Both the position numbers and the translations under genes were made by a program. Positions 7,382 through 11,855 of a DNA stretch of 11,855 nucleotides are shown here, piece after piece. Below the pieces are notes generated by a model, which ran no database searches, was not told where the DNA came from, and saw only the letters and a program-made list of their open reading frames with translations. Position 1 is the first letter of the stretch; every line of letters begins with the position of its first letter. This DNA comes from Phycisphaerales bacterium (lineage in GTDB: Bacteria > Planctomycetota > Phycisphaerae > Sedimentisphaerales > Anaerohalosphaeraceae), in NCBI GenBank assembly GCA_011053245.1, contig DRGS01000009.1:1-11855 (forward strand), in the 5' to 3' direction.

Positions 7382-7902
7382 TATTTAGGCTCCTTATCCA
7401 GCCAGCCACACTTGCAGGTACCACTATCCGACTGGGACCATGTATGCCCATTTGAACAGCGATATGACGTATTGGTGATATTGCTATCATGGCAGTGGTG
7501 TTGGCCACACTCATCATAATATGACTTAGCATACATCAAGGTCCTCGTAGAATATCCGCTATGCACAGAACTAGTTTTTCCCTCTGCTATGCAAAAAGGG
7601 CATTTACCATCTGTAAGTCTCGGGCGAGTCGGTGGCTCTGTATCCATTTGTTCGGCCACCTGCGTATTCCTTTCTTTATATATAACATTTGAGGTGCCGG
7701 TTGATTGCGGGAATGTGGAATTACGCCCCAAGTAAACTTTTTCGTGCCGTGCCCCGCATAACTCCTCGTGTTTATAAAATTTACAGGTACGAGCCATAGC
7801 CCGTCCGGCTACAGCCGGATCAGCATGAATATCTCCCGGAAGATAAACAGGACACTCGCTTGGCGGTGCACTCCTGCAATTCAAGCAACTTCGATAAGGC
7901 AT
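7381..7902 (-). CDS. Cysteine-rich zinc-ribbon-like protein, possibly two fused or nested genes
   Basis: From ATG 7902 (GAGG 9 bases upstream) the product has 173 residues. The N-terminal part holds CLNC near residue 7, ECPVY and RTCKFYKHEELC. The C-terminal part holds CPFC, CGQHHCH, then YRCSNGHTW and CKCGW, a set of Cys/His pairs that suggests one or two zinc ribbons. No function can be assigned. A GTG at 7659, 8 bases after AAAGGA, would start a 92-residue C-terminal protein beginning AEQMDTEPPT. The shared MDTEPPT start in the neighbouring gene makes such an internal start plausible. A further upstream GTG (7947) has no good ribosome site. Confidence 0.6.
   Translation of the reverse strand: MPYRSCLNCRSAPPSECPVYLPGDIHADPAVAGRAMARTCKFYKHEELCGARHEKVYLGRNSTFPQSTGTSNVIYKERNTQVAEQMDTEPPTRPRLTDGKCPFCIAEGKTSSVHSGYSTRTLMYAKSYYDECGQHHCHDSNITNTSYRCSNGHTWSQSDSGTCKCGWLDKEPK
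7630..7647. repeat. Copy 2 of a 20-bp direct repeat at gene starts
   Basis: The plus-strand sequence GTCGGTGGCTCTGTATCCAT occurs at about 7628-7647 and again at about 7124-7143. On the coding strand both copies read ATGGATACAGAGCCACCGAC. Both are also preceded by a similar AAAGGAAYACG ribosome-site segment, although the second copy has an extra 15 bases between that segment and the ATG. Confidence 0.8.
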
Positions 7903-7936
7903 TGTCAAATCCTCAAAAACATGCCGGGATACGCAG

Positions 7937-8191
7937 TCAATATGCACTACAACTCAAACCAACGTACTTCGTAACATCAGCCAATGTAAATCCGATCCGC
8001 AATTCCAAACCATCCCGGTGCTCGTTGTATAATCGATCACATATCGCAACAGTAGCAGGATCAACAAATTGCAACTGCATCGCTTGACTAACTGCTTTGG
8101 TCACCAATGAACGGCGAAGTTCTTTGATTCTCTGGGAACGGGTTATCAACCCTGCTTTGAATAAAGTACATTGACTCTGAAAGTACTGCAT
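7937..8191 (-). CDS. Unknown 84-aa basic protein
   Basis: I do not recognise it. The product is mostly helical, with a basic middle (ITRSQRIKELRRSLVTK) and a C-terminal part ending SCSAY. There is no signal peptide. The ribosome site before ATG 8191 is weak (GGA about 10 bases upstream). The reading frame has balanced codon use and ends 34 bases before the preferred start of the next gene, consistent with a small operon gene. Confidence is moderate because nothing upstream couples it clearly. Confidence 0.5.
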   Translation of the reverse strand: MQYFQSQCTLFKAGLITRSQRIKELRRSLVTKAVSQAMQLQFVDPATVAICDRLYNEHRDGLELRIGFTLADVTKYVGLSCSAY

Positions 8192-8389
8192 CGGTTATCT
8201 GTCCAATTCACTAAAAAGGCGCATGGTGGACATAAGAAGCTATCCGATTGGTTGTGGCATTATCCTTACTGGGTATCGCCACAGCATCTTGAAGAAAAAT
8301 CGTCTGTGCATGCAGTCCCGTAGAACTTTGATCCTCATTGAGCGATGCGTATTCGACTGTTTTGGTCCGTTGTGTTCAAGCATTGATAT
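8192..8389. other. About 200 bases without a convincing gene
   Basis: No frame combines a start, a ribosome site and natural composition here. A 47-residue minus-strand frame (8383 to 8240) directly follows the previous stop but is an unnatural Arg/Met/Phe mix. Another minus frame ending in RIASYVHHAPF has natural composition (ASLNEDQSSTGLHAQ) but no ATG, GTG or TTG start. The stretch may be a decayed gene or noncoding. Confidence 0.4.
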
Positions 8390-8542
8390 CTACCGAAAAA
8401 GTGTAGGGTGGTGAGAATCCCCAAAATCAACGCCGGGGTGTAAGTTAGACATAGGTACCTCAGAGAGCGACGGTCGAAAAGGGGACATCGATCCCTTGAC
8501 CCCCCCCTTCCTTTGAGTCCGTAAGTTATACTGGTTACTCAT
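8390..8542 (-). CDS. Possible 50-aa protein, low confidence
   Basis: ATG 8542 has GGAGGAG about 9 bases upstream, a good ribosome site, and begins 5 bases after the previous stop, so translation here is likely. The product (starting MSNQYNLRTQRKGG) is short, basic and then Pro/His-rich, with no recognised motif. The frame contains a run of eight G (8490-8497 as C on the plus strand), a site prone to slippage or sequencing error, so the true product may differ after residue 13. Confidence 0.35.
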   Translation of the reverse strand: MSNQYNLRTQRKGGVKGSMSPFRPSLSEVPMSNLHPGVDFGDSHHPTLFR

Positions 8543-8547
8543 GCTAT

Positions 8548-8736
8548 CTATCTCCTCCGCTGCTTGCGGAACCAATCACCTATCTTGCGTCCGTCTTTGC
8601 TGGCGTTGGCGTTGTGTCCTGCCTGCTTACGCTTGCGTTCAGCTGCGGCTTTGCGTTCGGGGCTGAGGTACCACTTGATGCCCCAGCCTATCGCGGTAAG
8701 GATAGCTAATACCAGGGCAATAACCAGTTTAGACAT
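8548..8736 (-). CDS. Small single-helix membrane protein, lysis-cassette member
   Basis: The 62-residue product has one membrane helix (residues 4-24, LVIALVLAILTAIGWGIKWYL) followed by a very basic cytoplasmic-type tail with about a dozen Lys/Arg and ending FRKQRRR. It could be a holin-like or antiholin-like protein, or a very short inner-membrane spanin-type protein; nothing decides between them. Its N-terminal part resembles the 32-residue peptide encoded just upstream, which suggests tandem duplication. No strong ribosome site is seen, so it is probably translated by coupling. Confidence 0.6.
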   Translation of the reverse strand: MSKLVIALVLAILTAIGWGIKWYLSPERKAAAERKRKQAGHNANASKDGRKIGDWFRKQRRR

Positions 8737-8742
8737 CTCGAA

Positions 8743-8841
8743 TTACCGATTAATACTACGGATCAGAAGCCATCTAATTACCCAAGCTGCCGCAACAAAC
8801 CCAGTCAAAACAAGGGCTATAATATGACTTGTCTTAGACAT
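8743..8841 (-). CDS. 32-aa single-helix membrane peptide
   Basis: This tiny gene encodes MSK followed by one membrane helix (about residues 6-27, HIIALVLTGFVAAAWVIRWLL) and a basic end (RSINR). It overlaps the holin-like gene by 8 bases and lies 6 bases before the next membrane gene. IALVL, then W, I and W recur at matching positions in the downstream protein, so the two look like paralogues. A holin-modulating or lysis-timing role is inference from context. Confidence 0.5.
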   Translation of the reverse strand: MSKTSHIIALVLTGFVAAAWVIRWLLIRSINR

Positions 8842-9043
8842 CCCGCTTGAGCTTACTCCGGTTCACGCTATACCCCAACGCGGCCAGTACAGCAACAGCA
8901 CCACCTACAATGCGTACCCACACATTGTCACCATCGCCCGACAGTAGGCCCGAGGCCATAACGAACCCAACAATCTCGGCAATCAGCATCAGCCAAAACT
9001 CTGTAGTCTTCACGCCTGGTTTCAAGGGCTCAGTTTCAGCCAT
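8834..9043 (-). CDS. Putative holin (two membrane helices)
   Basis: The 69-residue product has two membrane helices (about 16-34, FWLMLIAEIVGFVMASGLL, and 42-60, WVRIVGGAVAVLAALGYSV). A short Gly/Asp loop separates them, and the tail is basic (NRSKLKRD). The KPGVKTTEFWL lead-in and the second-helix pattern match a common class of small phage membrane proteins often labelled holin. Holins form inner-membrane holes to release endolysin. I choose ATG 9043: GGAGG (9052-9056) is 8 bases before it, but only 2 bases before the alternative ATG at 9049. A near-consensus promoter lies directly upstream. No endolysin gene is seen nearby. Confidence 0.65.
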   Translation of the reverse strand: MAETEPLKPGVKTTEFWLMLIAEIVGFVMASGLLSGDGDNVWVRIVGGAVAVLAALGYSVNRSKLKRDV

Positions 9044-9079
9044 AATCATAACCTCCGTTAGAGTAATAAGTTGTGGCCG

Positions 9080-9108
9080 CTTATAACAAGTGAAATCCGG
9101 GCTGTCAA
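9080..9108 (-). promoter_or_regulatory. Strong sigma70-type promoter for the lysis/small-gene run
   Basis: The minus strand carries a perfect -35 TTGACA (9103-9108), a 17-base spacer and -10 TATAAG (9080-9085, 5 of 6 consensus). Transcription would start near 9073, about 17 bases before the GGAGG of the holin-like gene. This is among the best promoter matches in the window and implies host RNA polymerase drives the genes from 9043 leftward to the terminator at 6704-6743. Confidence 0.75.
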
Positions 9109-9314
9109 GAGAATTCTTGCGGTATATATAAAAAAGTTTGCTCAGTTACGAGCCTACCTTTGGTCTTATCCCGTCGACTACAGTGCTCACGCGTCGCTGA
9201 AGGCACCTCAGAGCTCGCTGACAAGCCAAGCGATTCTGATTCAACAAATCCCCCTCTGCTTTTCACTTCGTCGCTCTACGGTCACGTCAGGCCCCTTCAG
9301 AGGGATTTAGGGTA
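9109..9314. other. Gene-free stretch with an inverted repeat
   Basis: No convincing gene lies between the replication-type gene and the lysis promoter. An inverted repeat pairs AAATCCCCCTCTG (9246-9258) with CAGAGGGATTT (9298-9308), allowing a 2-base bulge and a 39-base loop. A weak GCTC/GAGC hairpin followed by TTTTTT on the minus strand (about 9128-9152) could end the upstream transcript. The rest is unexplained and could hold a replication origin or regulatory RNA, with no direct evidence for either. Confidence 0.4.
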
Positions 9315-9545
9315 TTATCCTGTGGTCCAGATTGCGATTGGGTCGATTATTTGTTTATTAGTTAGCACATCTTTGAGTTTATCGAGTTTACGAGTATAGG
9401 CATAATCGAGGATTTTAGTAGTTTGTGCTGAGTTTTTGAGTTTGAGGGCTATTTTAGCAATTTCTGTTCTATCGTCGGTTATTTTACTTTTACTGCGTTG
9501 AAGAGTACTAAGCAAATCATCGACATTTAGACAGAATTTATGCAT
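9315..9545 (-). CDS. C-terminal part of the replication-type protein in a shifted frame, or a separate 76-aa gene
   Basis: From ATG 9545 this frame gives 76 residues with natural, Lys/Asp/Leu-rich helical composition (VDDLLSTLQRSKSK, later YTRKLDKLKDVL). The same frame is open upstream to 9761 through the purine tract, where it reads KKEKKEKKEE and then natural-looking KEVNQEQKEKQEEKNS. Two readings are possible: a separate gene overlapping the upstream stop by 8 bases with AAAGG very close to the ATG, or the true C-terminus of the upstream gene reached by a +1 (or -2) frame change. I favour the second because of composition. Confidence 0.55.
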   Translation of the reverse strand: MHKFCLNVDDLLSTLQRSKSKITDDRTEIAKIALKLKNSAQTTKILDYAYTRKLDKLKDVLTNKQIIDPIAIWTTG

Positions 9546-10080
9546 TAGCCTTTGTGAGTTTGTATTTGGCGAGTTTTTTTCTTCTTGTTTTTCTTTTTGT
9601 TCTTGGTTTACTTCTTTTTTTTCTTTTTCTTCTTTCTTCTCTTTCTTCTCTTTCTTCTCTTCTCTTGTCTTGTCTAGTCTCGGAGTACCACTGGTAAACC
9701 GTTGGTATGTCGTTTGGTATGTCGTTTGGTATGACAATAGATAGCCACCCAAGCTCGACAAACCGCGTTATTGCTATCTTGAGTGTCCTTTTAGGGACCA
9801 AGGTATCGTCCGATAGTTCCGCTAGAGTTGCCAGTGTATCGTCCGTGCTCGCGCCACGGAAAAACCCTTTTTGGCGCGAGTTGCGCGTTTGCCGCGCCCA
9901 ACTGGCCACCAAGGCGTGCCAAATGCCAAGTAATTGCCACCCGTGGTGATCTCTAACAAGTCCCTTGTATCGCATGTTTTGGGATACCGGACACTTCCAC
10001 CATCGTAACGGACCGTTACACTCTCGATCACTCCGTTTTGCGGGCTCGAACTGTTCCCAGTCTGTAATTCGCCAAGCCAT
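9538..10080 (-). CDS. Replication-type winged-helix protein, N-terminal frame
   Basis: From ATG 10080 (GAGGT about 6 bases upstream; the ATG at 10092 overlaps that site) the first ~125 residues form a natural protein. It starts MAWRITDWEQFEP, then has GWQLLGIWHALVASWARQ, then KGFFRG, TLATLAELSDDTLVPKRTLK and FVELGWLSIV. This order (a helix pair, short strands and a GW-type wing) is the pattern of N-terminal winged-helix domains in phage replication-initiation and helicase-loading proteins. After residue ~140 this frame becomes a Lys/Arg-only run to its stop at 9538, probably an out-of-frame reading of the purine tract. A functional name beyond replication-type is not justified. Confidence 0.6.
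   Translation of the reverse strand: MAWRITDWEQFEPAKRSDRECNGPLRWWKCPVSQNMRYKGLVRDHHGWQLLGIWHALVASWARQTRNSRQKGFFRGASTDDTLATLAELSDDTLVPKRTLKIAITRFVELGWLSIVIPNDIPNDIPTVYQWYSETRQDKRREEREEREERRKRKKRSKPRTKRKTRRKKLAKYKLTKANA
9633..9659. repeat. Three tandem copies of a 9-bp unit within a purine/pyrimidine tract
   Basis: TTTCTTCTC repeats three times perfectly on the plus strand. It lies in an almost pure pyrimidine stretch from about 9577 to 9672, which is the purine strand of the replication-type gene. Just beside it is a T8 run (9615-9622). The 9-bp unit keeps the frame when its copy number changes, whereas the homopolymer does not. Confidence 0.85.
9702..9735. repeat. 12-bp tandem repeat coding a repeated Asn-Asp-Ile-Pro
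   Basis: TTGGTATGTCGT occurs at 9702-9713 and 9714-9725, followed by the partial copy TTGGTATGAC at 9726-9735. On the coding strand it encodes a duplicated NDIP unit (VIPNDIPNDIPT) in the replication-type protein. The unit keeps the reading frame, so it looks like a recent in-frame expansion. Confidence 0.85.
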
Positions 10081-10093
10081 ATTGCACCTCATA

Positions 10094-10164
10094 ACAAAAA
10101 AAGAGGTCCAGGGTAGCTATGGATTGCACCAGCAGGAGCTAGAGGTGCGCATACTCTGGACCTC
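10094..10164 (-). terminator. Textbook intrinsic terminator in front of the replication-type gene
   Basis: On the minus strand GAGGTCCAG (10156-10164) pairs with CTGGACCTC (10103-10111). The stem extends by three pairs beyond one A-C mismatch. An inner GCACC/GGTGC arm (10144-10148 with 10126-10130) sits inside, and an unbroken T7 (10096-10102) follows the stem directly. It lies about 14 bases before the start codon of the gene at 10080, so it would block that gene unless bypassed. On the plus strand the mismatch becomes a G-U pair but no T run follows, so it acts leftward. Confidence 0.85.
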
Positions 10165-10209
10165 AATACTGAATATTAAGCTGAAATTATCCTGCCGGTT
10201 CCAATCCAT
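10117..10209 (-). CDS. Candidate 30-codon leader peptide ending inside the terminator
   Basis: ATG 10209 has AGG 7 bases upstream and encodes MDWNRQDNFSLIFSIEVQSM followed by RTSSSCWCNP, stopping at 10117-10119 within the inner side of the terminator stem. The end is rich in Ser and Cys with one Trp. A ribosome on this ORF would sit on, and unfold, the hairpin arms. Leader peptides that overlap terminators are known in amino-acid attenuation; here the role is inferred from layout only. The frame could also be a chance ORF. Confidence 0.4.
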   Translation of the reverse strand: MDWNRQDNFSLIFSIEVQSMRTSSSCWCNP

Positions 10210-10258
10210 GCCCAAACCTGTACCATAAGGCTTTACAGCAGTCAAGCACAAAACCCTC

Positions 10259-10285
10259 AGAATATATTTTATTTTTCTTTTGACA
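10259..10285 (-). promoter_or_regulatory. Possible leftward promoter sharing its -35 with the rightward promoter
   Basis: The minus strand reads TTGTCA, a 16-base A-rich spacer, then TATTCT (10259-10264), i.e. 5 of 6 and 4 of 6 consensus matches. The start site would be near 10252, giving a roughly 155-base RNA up to the terminator at 10094-10103. The A/T-rich spacer favours activity. It is weaker than the rightward promoter. Confidence 0.4.
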
Positions 10286-10308
10286 AAATCTGTTGATCTG
10301 GTTATACT
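10280..10308 (+). promoter_or_regulatory. Strong rightward sigma70-type promoter
   Basis: TTGACA (10280-10285), a 17-base spacer and TATACT (10303-10308) form a near-perfect promoter preceded by an A/T-rich UP-like stretch (10261-10279). It would start near 10315 and express the plus-strand genes from 10356 onward. The leader carries AGGAG 10 bases before ATG 10356. Confidence 0.8.
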
Positions 10309-10355
10309 CCCAACCATATGGATTGCCTCGCATCTCTTTTAGGAGCTTGAAACAA

Positions 10356-10580
10356 ATGTTTACCAAAATTAACACAGTACAGACTCGGCAGTTATCGCAA
10401 GCTGATACTGCAGCACCGCACCCCGACTGGCTAAAACCGGCAGTCTACGTCCGGTATCGCGGTATCCCCTATCGTTTAATATCACCACTGGACGACAGCC
10501 ATTATGCCCTGGTGAGCAGAACGGGCCTTATGGTCCTGAATGTGCCTGCTGATAAAACAACGCTGTCGGCCTGGAATTAG
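10356..10580 (+). CDS. Unknown 74-aa protein, first gene of the rightward operon
   Basis: I do not recognise it. From ATG 10356 (AGGAG 10 bases upstream) the product has a polar N-terminus of about 25 residues and then a likely small beta-barrel-type domain (KPAVYVRYRGIPYRLIS, HYALVSRTGLMVLNV). There is no signal peptide or membrane helix. It is the first gene behind a very strong promoter, so an early or constitutive phage or moron function is plausible. An earlier in-frame start (10293) lies upstream of the expected transcription start and is rejected. Confidence 0.6.
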   Translation: MFTKINTVQTRQLSQADTAAPHPDWLKPAVYVRYRGIPYRLISPLDDSHYALVSRTGLMVLNVPADKTTLSAWN

Positions 10581-10608
10581 TGTCCAGACATTAATTGAAA
10601 GTCAAATC

Positions 10609-10992
10609 ATGGAAAACAAAGCTATCTGCAAGCAATTTAGCCGTCAGGGAGCGCCCAGACGAGCGCTATTATTATGCCTTTTGGCCCTTACCGGCTGCAA
10701 TACGTGGCTTGTACCCGTCCCCATAGGACCATATTCAACAACTTCCTACCAGGCTACGGCAAGGGCCTTCCTGGCTACGGCTACTCGGCTGGGCGAAGCG
10801 CTCCGCCGTAGCCTGCTGCCTACGCCGAGACGAGTCGCCCTGACGAGCGATGGTTGCCGCCCGCAGAGCATAGACTACTATGACTCCAGTGGTTATCTGG
10901 GGACAGGTCAATTTGACGGCAGTGGAAACATGTACTTCTATCCATCCCAGTTGCCGCCAGGCAGAGGCGGCACTCAAGTTTTGCCGCCGTAG
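10609..10992 (+). CDS. Lipoprotein of the rightward operon
   Basis: The 127-residue product has a positively charged N-terminus (SRQGAPRRA), a hydrophobic run (LLLCLLALTG) and a lipobox LTGC with Cys at residue 30, so it is predicted to be a lipoprotein in the cell envelope. The mature part is Tyr/Gly/Ser-rich (YDSSGYLGTGQFDGSGNMYF) and ends Pro/Gly-rich. Phage lipoproteins expressed outside the lysis module often block superinfection, but no such family is recognised here. The ribosome site before ATG 10609 is weak. A shorter signal start is possible but not better supported. Confidence 0.6.
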   Translation: MENKAICKQFSRQGAPRRALLLCLLALTGCNTWLVPVPIGPYSTTSYQATARAFLATATRLGEALRRSLLPTPRRVALTSDGCRPQSIDYYDSSGYLGTGQFDGSGNMYFYPSQLPPGRGGTQVLPP

Positions 10993-10994
10993 CC
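10752..10994. repeat. Four copies of a 9-bp element, two direct and two inverted
   Basis: GGCTACGGC occurs at 10752-10760 and 10773-10781; its reverse complement GCCGTAGCC occurs at 10805-10813 and 10986-10994, the last spanning the lipoprotein stop codon. The copies at 10773 and 10805 can form a 9-bp stem with a 23-base loop. The copies are in different codon phases in the gene, so they are not explained by a repeated peptide. Confidence 0.8.
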
Positions 10995-11009
10995 TGAGAG
11001 GAGGTTCCA

Positions 11010-11321
11010 ATGCAAAGACTTGATAAATGTGACCAATGCAAAAACAAGGACAAGTGCGGTGATTCCGGGTGCCCGGCGTTTGAGGCCGCGGAAGAAAGCG
11101 AGTTCCAGAAGGCGTTCCGGCAATGGCTTAGAGGCAAGGACTATGGCGAATTTGCCGACGGGCCTTGGGCGGAGATCGAAAGGAGATGGGCTAAGAGTAT
11201 AAGCAGAACTCGTTCACTCTGGCTCCGGGCACTGGAACTGGCGATAAAAGCACTTGTGACTGTGACTGGCTGCGAGGCCTGCGATGGCTGCCGCGAGCGT
11301 ATCGACAAACTCAAAGCATAA
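11010..11321 (+). CDS. Cys-rich 103-aa protein
   Basis: The product is unknown. An N-terminal cluster (CDQCKNKDKCGDSGC, about residues 7-21) and a C-terminal cluster (GCEACDGCRERI, about 87-98) could bind one or two zinc ions. They flank an acidic-aromatic middle (EFADGPWAEIERRW) and a hydrophobic helix (LWLRALELAIKALVTVTG). GAGGAGG lies about 6 bases before the ATG, among the best ribosome sites in the window. It lies 17 bases after the lipoprotein gene and is probably co-transcribed. Confidence 0.65.
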   Translation: MQRLDKCDQCKNKDKCGDSGCPAFEAAEESEFQKAFRQWLRGKDYGEFADGPWAEIERRWAKSISRTRSLWLRALELAIKALVTVTGCEACDGCRERIDKLKA

Positions 11322-11322
11322 T

Positions 11323-11855
11323 ATGAGCGATTACATTTCAAAAGTCGGCAAAGCAGTGGCCGCGTCACTACGGAAGGAGGCTGGCATGAGTGAAAATAAA
11401 CACACGCCGGAAAAAGACTTGACACACAACGGCAGGTGTGGTATGGTGGGAGAATGTCAATCGAACCATACTTCTGTAAAACCCACGGGCAAACAGACGC
11501 TTACGTCTACAAAGTCAAGAGCGGATCTGCAAAGGGCTATTGGCGAAGAACTTGCCGCCAGTGCAGAAGCGAGACAGTCCGCAAAGAGTGGCAAGTCGTC
11601 AAAGCAGCCACCATTGCCGCATACGGCGGAAAATGCGAATGCTGCGGAGAATCTGAGCCAAGGTTCCTCACCATTGACCATATCAACGGCGATGGAAAAA
11701 AACACAGAAAAGAGGTTGGCAGAGGGTGGCGACTGTACCAATGGCTCCCCAAGCAAGGATACCCAAGAGACAACTATCGCCTCTTGTGCTACAACTGCAA
11801 CTGTGCCAGAGGGCAATACGGCAAGTGTCCGCACGAAAGCCAATAGCTTTACACC
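11323..11855 (+). CDS. Overlapping open frame, possibly a short gene or a shadow, open at window end
   Basis: From ATG 11323 (1 base after the previous stop) this frame stays open to the window end. An internal ATG at 11386 has AGGAGG 5 bases upstream, so its first codons are likely translated (MSENKHTPEKD). After 11454 it runs in another frame through the HNH gene and becomes a Ser/Thr/Ala/Lys-rich shadow-like sequence. The short N-terminal part alone could be a leader that couples to the nuclease, or the two frames could be joined by frameshift. Confidence 0.25.
   Translation, partial: MSDYISKVGKAVAASLRKEAGMSENKHTPEKDLTHNGRCGMVGECQSNHTSVKPTGKQTLTSTKSRADLQRAIGEELAASAEARQSAKSGKSSKQPPLPHTAENANAAENLSQGSSPLTISTAMEKNTEKRLAEGGDCTNGSPSKDTQETTIASCATTATVPEGNTASVRTKANSFT
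11419..11447 (+). promoter_or_regulatory. Candidate promoter placed for a leaderless HNH transcript
   Basis: TTGACA (11419-11424), a 17-base spacer and TATGGT (11442-11447, 4 of 6 consensus) lie so that transcription would begin at or within a few bases of ATG 11454. The ATG has no properly spaced ribosome site (GGGAGA directly touches it), which fits leaderless initiation. It lies inside the overlapping frame, so chance is possible. Confidence 0.4.
11454..11846 (+). CDS. HNH-type homing or phage endonuclease
   Basis: The 130-residue product has an N-terminal Cys/His finger (C8, H11, C34, C37) and an HNH/zinc core. CECCGE sits at 61-66, TIDHINGDG with D75-H76 at 73-81, DNYRLLCYNCNC with N107, C112, C115 and C117 at 106-117, and CPHE at 125-128. 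This matches small phage HNH proteins that nick or cut DNA, either as free-standing homing endonucleases or as packaging helpers. Its distance from the terminase genes and its place in an accessory operon favour a free-standing mobile nuclease, though this is inference. An in-frame GTG at 11436 is an alternative start. Confidence 0.85.
   Translation: MSIEPYFCKTHGQTDAYVYKVKSGSAKGYWRRTCRQCRSETVRKEWQVVKAATIAAYGGKCECCGESEPRFLTIDHINGDGKKHRKEVGRGWRLYQWLPKQGYPRDNYRLLCYNCNCARGQYGKCPHESQ

Noticed and set aside
8240..8383. A 47-codon minus frame directly following the previous stop, suggesting stop-codon readthrough.
   Set aside because: The product is an improbable Arg/Met/Phe mix with no ribosome site or motif.
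9071..9399. Two plus-strand frames of 79 codons across the intergenic block.
   Set aside because: No ribosome sites, unnatural Ser/Leu-rich composition, and antisense to a strong leftward promoter.
11457..11843. A 128-codon minus-strand open frame opposite the HNH gene.
   Set aside because: It is the complement of clear HNH motifs and has a Val/Ser/Ala-rich shadow composition.
1..11855. Search by eye for CRISPR arrays, insertion sequences, integrase or attachment sites.
   Set aside because: No regularly spaced direct repeats, transposase motifs or tRNA-end fragments were seen.

Overview
The window reads as part of a tailed-phage (Caudoviricetes) genome or prophage from a bacterial host that uses ordinary sigma70-type promoters and strong Shine-Dalgarno sites. 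The two small lipoprotein genes suit a Gram-negative-type envelope, but the host cannot be named. No integrase, tail, polymerase or endolysin gene is visible.

Layout. From 1 to about 6690, on the minus strand and read right to left, lies a packaging and head-assembly operon: a tiny lipoprotein, terminase small subunit, terminase large subunit, P22-like portal, four small unknown proteins (one with a sigma-region-4-like helix-turn-helix), a putative scaffold and an N4-gp56-type major capsid protein cut by the window start. From 6856 to 9043, also minus strand, is a run of small tightly packed genes: a holin-like two-helix protein, two related one-helix peptides and several unknown small proteins, two of them sharing a duplicated 20-bp start segment. 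This run starts from a near-consensus promoter at 9080-9108 and appears to end at a hairpin terminator at 6704-6743. From 9315 to 10080 (minus) is a replication-type gene whose reading frame changes inside a purine-rich tract. From 10356 to the end (plus strand) is a divergent operon of accessory genes: a 74-aa unknown, a lipoprotein, a Cys-rich protein and an HNH-type nuclease.

The control region at 10094-10308 is the most interesting part. A strong rightward promoter and a weaker leftward one appear to share their -35 region. The leftward transcript would carry a 30-codon leader ORF that stops inside a textbook intrinsic terminator, 14 bases before the replication gene's ribosome binding site. 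This is the layout expected of transcription attenuation or of a short terminated RNA. All functions are inferred from reading the sequence; no database search was possible.
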